Shown here one piece after another: positions 14,564-19,974 of a stretch of 19,974 nucleotides of DNA. The notes below the pieces were generated by a model that was not told the DNA's origin, searched no databases, and worked only from the letters and a program-made list of their open reading frames with translations. This DNA is from Streptomycetaceae bacterium (GTDB lineage Bacteria; Actinomycetota; Actinomycetes; Nanopelagicales; Nanopelagicaceae): the NCBI GenBank assembly GCA_027488165.1, contig JAIYCF010000069.1:1-19974 (forward strand), written 5' to 3'. Position 1 is the stretch's first letter. Every line of letters starts with the position of its first letter. The translations under genes were made by a program, and so were the position numbers.

Positions 14564-15123
14564 TAAATGCTCTTCCCAAACATGTTGTGTGGCGAAGTTT
14601 TAATCACTGGGTTATTCCCAGAATCTAACGCGGTGCCAAACCATTCTGATTCGCGGATCTCTTTCATCGCCAATTTACGATCTTGCGAAGATAGACGATC
14701 GATGAAGACGATTCCATCTAGATGATCAGTCTCATGCTGCAGGCAACGAGCCAATAGCTCAGTTCCTTCAACGGTAATCGGCTCGCCATACATGTTAAAT
14801 CCTTTGGCAACTGCGCGAAAAGCACGCGGTGTCTCGTAGCTCAGCGCTGGGAAAGAGAGACAACCTTCCTCGCCATCTTGAAGTTCTTCGCTTAAATCCA
14901 GCGTTGGATTAATTAAATGGCCAATAGCCTCATCAACATCCCAGACGAATACTCGAAGTGGTACTCCAATTTGCGGCGCCGCTAAACCAGCCCCTGGAGC
15001 CTCCAACATTGTGTCAGTTAGATCTTCAACCAGTGTGCGCAACTCTTTATCAAAGTCGACCACCGCAGCTGCCGGAGTGGTCAGCACAGGATCTCCAAAG
15101 AGGCGGATCGGTTGAATGGACAT
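14563..15123 (-). CDS. def: Peptide deformylase
   Basis: Def removes the formyl group from the N-terminal methionine of new proteins. The 186 residues contain all three signature motifs: GAGLAAPQIG (44-53), EGCLSFP (86-92) with metal ligand Cys88, and the HExxH-like QHETDHLDG with His130, Glu131 and His134. The start at 15123 gives a normal N-terminus (PIRLFGDPVL). No Shine-Dalgarno precedes the ATG; a TAGACT element at 15135-15130 lies exactly 6 nt upstream, so the transcript may be leaderless and def may head the unit def-fmt-rsmB-rpe-hisE-hisG. The stop codon is joined to the fmt GTG. Confidence 0.96.
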   Translation of the reverse strand: MSIQPIRLFGDPVLTTPAAAVVDFDKELRTLVEDLTDTMLEAPGAGLAAPQIGVPLRVFVWDVDEAIGHLINPTLDLSEELQDGEEGCLSFPALSYETPRAFRAVAKGFNMYGEPITVEGTELLARCLQHETDHLDGIVFIDRLSSQDRKLAMKEIRESEWFGTALDSGNNPVIKTSPHNMFGKSI

Positions 15124-15181
15124 GTGGGCAGTCTATCTCAGCGCAGAAGTGAAAGAACTTATTAGTGGCCGTTAATGGTTA
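15124..15181 (-). promoter_or_regulatory. Candidate promoter of the def-fmt unit
   Basis: This 58 nt gap separates priA from def. TAGACT (15135-15130) matches the -10 consensus in four of six positions and is followed by 6 nt and the def ATG. A TTCTTT about 16 nt further upstream is a poor -35. With no ribosome site before def, a leaderless internal promoter is the simplest reading. No hairpin terminator for the upstream priA was found in the gap. Confidence 0.38.
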
Positions 15182-17065
15182 CTAAGAGAGTGAATATGGG
15201 TCGATTCGCACTTGTAGGGGCTCTTTTTTTGCGATAGCGCGATGCTTAACAAACTCACTAACAAATTGCGTTAGATCAGGAAAGTCATTTTCGGACGCTG
15301 TCAGAATAATTCTCGCCTTTTCTCCTCCTCGAATTGATGGTCCCAACACTTTGGCTGATGCAGGAATGCGTGCATCAAGGAGCGCCTTTTTAAATCCCTC
15401 TGCAACAGTGCTCGCCTCCGAGGTTGATAGATCAACAATCAAGGATCGCGTAAATGGCGGAAGATCTAGCGATCTAAGATCAGATAACTCTCGTTTGTAC
15501 ATGTGCGCCGGATTCCATGTAGCGAGGGCAGCGTTGATCGGGTGGCTGCTATCAATCGCAATTAAAACCGGAGCGCCCGACTTAACCTGTCCCGCCGCAT
15601 CAAAGAAGGCTTCGCGAGATCGCTCCTGTCCGCGCAGATCAGAGTAAGAAAAGAATGACGCTCCTTCAAGAAGTACAGCTGCCGAGTATCCACCTTCACA
15701 TCGTGGAGCCATCCCCTGTGTTGAAATGACAAGCGAGCTTTTACCGGTAACTTCTTTGACTGGTGTATCGGCATCAGAATTGATGACTGGAAAACCTGGA
15801 AACGCTCTTCCAATTTCTTCAGCATGACGGATCGCTCCTCTGCCAAGTAGAACCAATTTATCCTCATTGCACCAAGAGCATTTCCACGCAGAAAATGTCG
15901 TCGAACAGTGAACGCACGTTGGCGCAGCGCTCTGGCCGGAGCGAGAGAGTCTTCCGCCACAAGAACAGATGGCAAGATTGCGACACTTCTTGCACATTAA
16001 AGCGCTGGCGTAGCCTTTCTTTGGAACTAAAAACAAGACCGATCCCGATTTAAGTGCGCTACGTATTGGAGAAAATATTCGCTCAGGAAGAAGTTCAGAA
16101 TTTTTTTGCGGGAATGTAGATACTTGTAATCGCGCCTTCTTGGTCAAAAATTTAATTTCGCTGGATTCTATGGCGCGAGCTATCTCCAGTGATGGCGAGT
16201 AGCCAACGAAATAAAGGCTCAGGCCCTCTTCACTCTTGCGCAAAAGCGCTATGTCGCGCACATTCCAGCCTGGATGTCTTGGTTCGTAGTGGCTTTGCGA
16301 ATTCTCACGATAGACAATCAGAGTAGCTAAATCAGGGGGCGTCAAAAAGATCGCGCTTCGAGTTCCGATAATGATCTGATTGCAAGAATTAATGGCCGTC
16401 AGATAATTTTGATATCGATCCGTGCGGGATAGCGATGAGGTTAAAACAAGCGCGTCAGGTAACTCTACCTTCAGTAGTTCTAGTTCACGATCCTCAGGAA
16501 CTACTATCAGTACCGAACCTTTACTTCGCGCCTTAACTGCAAATTCACTAAGGCGCTTAAGTGGATCCTCATGTGGAGAAAGCTGGAGATAGGTGGTTTC
16601 ACCTTCTGGCTTCTTTAGCGAAGTTTTAGCGCTTGAATCATTAGTTTCAGTTACAAAGGATTTATCGACGCTGGCCACGCGCGCAGGAACGGCGCTTCTA
16701 ATTAGATCGTAAGGATTGCAGATCCAACGCTTAGCCACCGCGGAAATCAGCGTGATCAGCGTTGGTGTAGCAACCAACTTCTCAGAAATAACCGAGGAGA
16801 TGAACTTTAGATTGGTGATCTCGCTCTTATCTGATCGTTCAAGAACCAACGCTTCCACATCGCGACCAGCAAATGGAACACCTACGCGGATGCCGGGTTT
16901 TATAGAATCCGAAAGTCGCTCCGGTACTAAGTAGTCGTATGAGCCATCTAAATGGCTTACCGAGGTATCAACCCAAACCCTTACAAAGGGGTCGTGCTGA
17001 GCCTGAGCGCTATCTACTCGCTTTGCTTCTTCTCGCTTTAAGCGAAGTGGACGCGCCGTAGCCAC
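15182..17065 (-). CDS. priA: Primosomal protein N' (PriA), helicase-motif-deficient actinobacterial form
   Basis: PriA recognises stalled replication forks and reloads the replisome. The 627 residues keep the DNA-binding N-terminus (VRVWVDTSVSHLDGSYDYLVP, about 28-48) and an eight-cysteine zinc region (C358, C361, C367, C369, C384, C387, C396, C399). The ATPase motifs are lost: where E. coli PriA has GxxGSGKT this protein reads YLQLSPHEDPLKRL (159-172), and in place of the DEEH box it has YREN (252-255), while the nearby IIGTRSAIF (232-240) is preserved. Actinobacterial PriA proteins are known to lack detectable helicase motifs, so it is probably a structural loader without unwinding activity. 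Translation starts at GTG, 14 nt after the metK stop, with AGAGAAG as ribosome site. Confidence 0.93.
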   Translation of the reverse strand: MATARPLRLKREEAKRVDSAQAQHDPFVRVWVDTSVSHLDGSYDYLVPERLSDSIKPGIRVGVPFAGRDVEALVLERSDKSEITNLKFISSVISEKLVATPTLITLISAVAKRWICNPYDLIRSAVPARVASVDKSFVTETNDSSAKTSLKKPEGETTYLQLSPHEDPLKRLSEFAVKARSKGSVLIVVPEDRELELLKVELPDALVLTSSLSRTDRYQNYLTAINSCNQIIIGTRSAIFLTPPDLATLIVYRENSQSHYEPRHPGWNVRDIALLRKSEEGLSLYFVGYSPSLEIARAIESSEIKFLTKKARLQVSTFPQKNSELLPERIFSPIRSALKSGSVLFLVPKKGYASALMCKKCRNLAICSCGGRLSRSGQSAAPTCVHCSTTFSAWKCSWCNEDKLVLLGRGAIRHAEEIGRAFPGFPVINSDADTPVKEVTGKSSLVISTQGMAPRCEGGYSAAVLLEGASFFSYSDLRGQERSREAFFDAAGQVKSGAPVLIAIDSSHPINAALATWNPAHMYKRELSDLRSLDLPPFTRSLIVDLSTSEASTVAEGFKKALLDARIPASAKVLGPSIRGGEKARIILTASENDFPDLTQFVSEFVKHRAIAKKEPLQVRIDPYSLS

Positions 17066-17079
17066 GGCGTTACTTCTCT

Positions 17080-18270
17080 TTAGTTAACAGCAGCGCGAAG
17101 CGCATCGACTCGCGAAGTTGATTCCCATGTGAAGTTAGGGAGTTCGCGACCAAAGTGGCCATACGCAGCGGTTTGCGAATAAATTGGACGAAGTAAATTC
17201 AGGTCGCGAATGATCGCGGCCGGACGTAGATCAAAGACTGTAGTTACCGCATCTTGAATCTTCTGTACTGGAACAGTCTCAGTTCCGAAAGTTTCCACGA
17301 AGACACCGACTGGCTGGGCCTTTCCGATCGCGTAAGCAACTTGAACTTCACAACGGCGTGCAAGCCCCGCAGCAACAACGTTCTTAGCAACCCATCGCAT
17401 TGCGTAAGCAGCTGAACGATCTACCTTTGAAGGATCTTTTCCTGAGAACGCTCCGCCACCATGGCGAGCCATTCCACCGTAGGTGTCAACAATGATCTTG
17501 CGGCCAGTTAACCCAGCATCTCCCATCGGACCGCCGATTACAAATCGACCAGTTGGGTTAATCAGCGTGCGCATATCCTTGCGAGGCAGGTCAATCTTTG
17601 AAAGGACTGGTTCGATAACGTGCTCGATAATTTCAGGGGTTAGCTTCTTTGCAACATCTACCTCTTCAGCATGCTGACTTGAGATAACAACTGTATCTAG
17701 CGCAACTGCTTTGTCGCCGTCGTACTCAATTGTTACTTGAGTCTTGCCATCTGGGCGTAGATACCCGAGGGCGCCCGATTTGCGCACCTTGGATAGTTGC
17801 TGCGCAAGTTCGTGAGCCAACCAGATTGGCAGCGGCATCAACTCTTTAGTGTCATCACAAGCGTAACCAAACATCAAACCTTGATCTCCGGCGCCTTGCA
17901 GATCCAGCGGATCCGCAGAGGATGCAACGCGATTCTCATAAGCGTCGTCTACACCTTGGGCGATATCTTGAGATTGCTGACCGATAGAGATCGAAACACC
18001 ACAGCTATTTCCGTCAAAGCCCTTAACTGACGAGTCATATCCAATACCAATTACAGTGTCGCGAACGATGCCCATTACATCTGCATAACCATTAGTTGTT
18101 ACTTCACCTGCAACGTGTACCTGGCCGGTGGTGATTAGAGTTTCAACTGCAACGCGGCTTGAAGGATCTTGAGAAAGAAGTGAATCTAAGATCGCATCGG
18201 AGATCTGATCTGCGATCTTATCTGGATGGCCTTCAGTTACTGATTCGGATGTAAATAGACGCTTTGACAT
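17080..18270 (-). CDS. metK: S-adenosylmethionine synthetase
   Basis: MetK makes S-adenosylmethionine from methionine and ATP. The 396-residue protein has the expected length and motifs: GHPDKIADQISDAILD (14-29) with His15, the signature GAGDQGLMFGYA (126-137), and the phosphate-loop GGGAFSGKDPSKVDRS (271-286). The start is ATG, 4 nt after the coaBC stop, so the two are tightly linked; TTAGG within the end of coaBC is a possible ribosome site. No leader long enough for a SAM riboswitch exists here, so control would have to act on the larger operon. Its product is used by RsmB further downstream in the block. Confidence 0.97.
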   Translation of the reverse strand: MSKRLFTSESVTEGHPDKIADQISDAILDSLLSQDPSSRVAVETLITTGQVHVAGEVTTNGYADVMGIVRDTVIGIGYDSSVKGFDGNSCGVSISIGQQSQDIAQGVDDAYENRVASSADPLDLQGAGDQGLMFGYACDDTKELMPLPIWLAHELAQQLSKVRKSGALGYLRPDGKTQVTIEYDGDKAVALDTVVISSQHAEEVDVAKKLTPEIIEHVIEPVLSKIDLPRKDMRTLINPTGRFVIGGPMGDAGLTGRKIIVDTYGGMARHGGGAFSGKDPSKVDRSAAYAMRWVAKNVVAAGLARRCEVQVAYAIGKAQPVGVFVETFGTETVPVQKIQDAVTTVFDLRPAAIIRDLNLLRPIYSQTAAYGHFGRELPNFTWESTSRVDALRAAVN

Positions 18271-18274
18271 GGGA

Positions 18275-19471
18275 TTAACCTAACTGAATAAGGGCTTGGT
18301 CGAGGAGAAGTTCGCCCAGCGAGTCCTTGCTTGATCTTGGTACTTCGATTTGAGCGCCGTTGCTCGTTATTACAATTCCTTGAGTCTCTTTAGCGCCGAA
18401 TATGGCACCCTCTGAAACATCGTTTAGATAGAGAATATTAGCGCCTTTGGCCACTAACTTTGCTTTAGCGATCTCAATATCCAGAGATGTCTCTGCGGCA
18501 AATGCAACCACAATCTGTTTCTCCCTGAGTCGAGCTATTGATTTCAGGAGATCAGGATTCTCAGATAACTCGATCTGGGTAAGTTCACCCTTCTTAATCT
18601 TGCCCTCTGAATACTGCGAAGGTCTAGCATCTGCAACGGCCGCGCTCATGACCAAGATATCGGTCTTAGGAAACTCTTCCTCTAAATGGCGGTGCATTTC
18701 AATTGCAGTCTCAACAGGAATAATTCTGACTCCTTGTAGAGCGCGTGATTCTTCTTGGGTTAACTGCGAATTTGCCATGATTAAAGTAACTTCAGCGCCA
18801 CGATTAAGCGCAGCGCTTGCAACTGCTGCACCTTGACGACCGCTAGAACGATTTCCGATATAGCGAACCGGGTCTATCGCCTCACGAGTTCCTCCAGCAG
18901 TAACTAGAACCTTTCGTCCTAAGTAATCCTTATTAGCGCCGATAGCTTTTTCAAAGTTTTCAATGATCGCTGAAGTTTCGGGAAATCTTCCGGGGCCAAT
19001 GTCATCGCCAGTTAGTCGACCGACTTCAGGCTCCATAACGGTAAATCCCCGAGATCTAAGCGTTGCAACATTTGCAACGGTCGCCGGATCGAGCCACATC
19101 TGGGGATGCATTGCCGGAACGACCAGGATTGGCACATCAATTGCGAGAATGAGGTTCGTTAATAGATCGTCGGCACGACCCGCCGCAATACGAGCGATGA
19201 GGTCTGCGGTAGCTGGAGCGATGATTGCGCAATCAGCTTCTTTGGCGAGTGAAACATGGCGAACTTCATCAACGCGTTCCCAAACTTGAGTGGTGACCGG
19301 TCTTCCAGATAGCGCTTCCCATGTAGCTGCCCCCACGAAGTTAAGGCTCGATGGGGTTGGCACAACAGTTACTAAATAGCCGCGATCTTGTAGGCGGCGA
19401 AGTAGATCACAGGATTTGTAGGCAGCAATGCCTCCGCCAACTCCGAGAATTACTTCTCGAGCGCGCGCCAT
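18275..19471 (-). CDS. coaBC: Bifunctional phosphopantothenoylcysteine decarboxylase / phosphopantothenate-cysteine ligase
   Basis: CoaBC (Dfp) carries out two consecutive steps of coenzyme A synthesis. The 398 residues comprise an FMN-binding CoaC half (1-180) and a CoaB half (185-398). In CoaC, GGGIAAYK (12-19) and catalytic His72 in VRHVSLAKEAD are clear. The substrate loop reads PAMHPQMW (119-126) instead of PAMNxxMW, and the flap reads LTGDDIGPGRFPE (153-165), with Thr154 where E. coli has the reactive Cys. CoaB shows VTAGGTREAIDPVR (190-203) and NRSSGRQG (207-214). The Asn-to-His and Cys-to-Thr changes seem normal for actinobacteria. The gene lies 24 nt after rpoZ and 4 nt before metK. 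Confidence 0.95.
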   Translation of the reverse strand: MARAREVILGVGGGIAAYKSCDLLRRLQDRGYLVTVVPTPSSLNFVGAATWEALSGRPVTTQVWERVDEVRHVSLAKEADCAIIAPATADLIARIAAGRADDLLTNLILAIDVPILVVPAMHPQMWLDPATVANVATLRSRGFTVMEPEVGRLTGDDIGPGRFPETSAIIENFEKAIGANKDYLGRKVLVTAGGTREAIDPVRYIGNRSSGRQGAAVASAALNRGAEVTLIMANSQLTQEESRALQGVRIIPVETAIEMHRHLEEEFPKTDILVMSAAVADARPSQYSEGKIKKGELTQIELSENPDLLKSIARLREKQIVVAFAAETSLDIEIAKAKLVAKGANILYLNDVSEGAIFGAKETQGIVITSNGAQIEVPRSSKDSLGELLLDQALIQLG

Positions 19472-19495
19472 GAGAGGAACCTATTTAAAGGTTAA

Positions 19496-19744
19496 TTAAG
19501 CAGTTGGCTCGAGGTTTTCGATGGTCAAAAGACCTTCGTTGATTTCGCGTAGCGCGATTGAGAGAGGCTTTTCATGAACGTGGGTCTCAACTAGCGGACC
19601 AACATATTCAAGTAAGCCTTCACCAAGTTGTGAATAGTAAGCATTGATCTGACGTGCGCGCTTTGCGGCATAGAGAACGAGGCTGTACTTAGAACCGCTC
19701 TTTTCAAGAAGTTCATCGATTGGTGGATTAGTGATGCCGTCCAT
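19496..19744 (-). CDS. rpoZ: RNA polymerase omega subunit
   Basis: Omega is a small subunit that helps assemble and stabilise the beta-prime subunit of RNA polymerase. The 82-residue protein has the conserved N-terminal core PPIDELLEKSGSKYSLVLYA (7-26) and KRARQIN (28-34), followed by KPLSIALREI near residue 60, which match actinobacterial RpoZ. The start is secure: a full GGAGG ribosome site (19754-19750) lies 5 nt before the ATG, the best in the window. It stands between gmk and coaBC as in other actinobacteria. A 10 bp palindrome lies just upstream. Confidence 0.96.
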   Translation of the reverse strand: MDGITNPPIDELLEKSGSKYSLVLYAAKRARQINAYYSQLGEGLLEYVGPLVETHVHEKPLSIALREINEGLLTIENLEPTA

Positions 19745-19815
19745 TTAAGCCTCCAGTAATTAGCGCTAACTGCCTTTAAAAGTATTTGCTCGACAACCGT
19801 TGAAGAACAGTGGTC
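19745..19815 (-). promoter_or_regulatory. gmk-rpoZ spacer with palindrome next to the rpoZ ribosome site
   Basis: The spacer holds TTAGCGCTAA (19760-19769), a perfect 10 bp palindrome. In the minus-strand RNA, a small hairpin (CAGTTA-GCGC-TAA-TTA-CTG, with a 3 nt bulge) ends on the first G of the GGAGG site. It could be an operator or slightly limit rpoZ translation, but it may also be chance. No strong promoter was identified. Confidence 0.22.
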
Positions 19816-19974
19816 CTAGCGTTGAGTCACTAATGATATCAGGTGTGCAACGACCTCTTCCACGCGCTCATTTACCAAGGAAATATCGAAAAAACCCGCC
19901 TGTGCTAGCTCTTCTTGCGCCAACTCTAAACGTGCCGCCCGTCGCTCGGGTGAATCAGTACCCCGACCTTCCAA
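19816..19974 (-). CDS. gmk: Guanylate kinase, C-terminal part
   Basis: The last 52 codons of a minus-strand gene are present before its TAG at 19818-19816. The translated end contains RGTDSPERRAARLELAQEEL, then FFDISLVNERVEE and a final LISLVTQR. The RGTDS-R-RL-A--EL pattern and the FD-x-x-x-VN segment are the lid and C-terminal elements of guanylate kinase, which makes GDP from GMP and ATP. The P-loop lies outside the window. The position directly before rpoZ is the common actinobacterial and wider bacterial arrangement, which strengthens the call. Confidence 0.93.
   Translation of the reverse strand: MEGRGTDSPERRAARLELAQEELAQAGFFDISLVNERVEEVVAHLISLVTQR

Noticed and set aside
17080..18300. 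SAM riboswitch controlling metK
   Set aside because: Only 4 nt separate coaBC and metK, so there is no room for an aptamer leader.
1..19974. CRISPR array, insertion sequence, prophage or defence island
   Set aside because: No regularly spaced repeats, transposase, integrase, phage or nuclease-defence gene was found; nearly all sequence is explained by housekeeping or metabolic genes.

Overview
The window looks like ordinary chromosomal DNA from a small-genome actinobacterium of moderate GC content. The actinobacterial signals are the gmk-rpoZ-coaBC-metK-priA order, a PriA without helicase motifs, a CoaBC with PAMH and LTGD in place of PAMN and ACGD, a SerB with two ACT-like regions, and a HisE of mycobacterial type. 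Short intergenic gaps, moderate GC and several apparently leaderless genes suggest a freshwater acI-type lineage (Nanopelagicales), but this is inference. No insertion sequence, phage gene, CRISPR array or rRNA was seen.

Layout. Positions 1-317 (minus) hold the N-terminal part of an M20 metallopeptidase. A tRNA-Leu(GAG) at 401-484 is followed closely by apt (adenine salvage), whose stop overlaps the TTG start of a membrane O-acyltransferase with a C-terminal SGNH domain. Next on the plus strand come thymidine kinase and a zinc alcohol dehydrogenase. A DUF554 membrane protein (minus) and a YczE/YitT-like membrane protein (plus) diverge from a 50 bp spacer. An AzgA-type purine permease follows, with a possible structured leader, and ends at a strong 15 bp hairpin terminator shared with ung. 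The ung gene overlaps an upstream stand-alone ABC ATPase gene. That ATPase gene diverges from serB, which converges with hisG across a single base.

The right half (10481-19974) is a minus-strand housekeeping block. In transcription order it is gmk (partial), rpoZ, coaBC, metK, priA, then def, fmt, rsmB, rpe, hisE, hisG. Gaps are 4 to 71 nt and several start and stop codons overlap. A 58 nt gap with a plausible -10 box before def suggests a second transcription unit, def-fmt-rsmB-rpe-hisE-hisG. This unit joins initiator-tRNA formylation and deformylation, rRNA methylation, the pentose-phosphate epimerase and the first steps of histidine synthesis. Apt and HisG both use PRPP, and Apt and the permease both serve purine salvage.

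I found no convincing new multi-gene system. The points most worth a second look are the repeated leaderless start architecture (a -10-like hexamer 6-8 nt before ATG with no Shine-Dalgarno), the leader of the purine permease, the acyltransferase coupled to apt, the ABC ATPase lacking a Q-loop glutamine, and the degenerate PriA. All genes inside the window look intact; only those at the two edges are cut.
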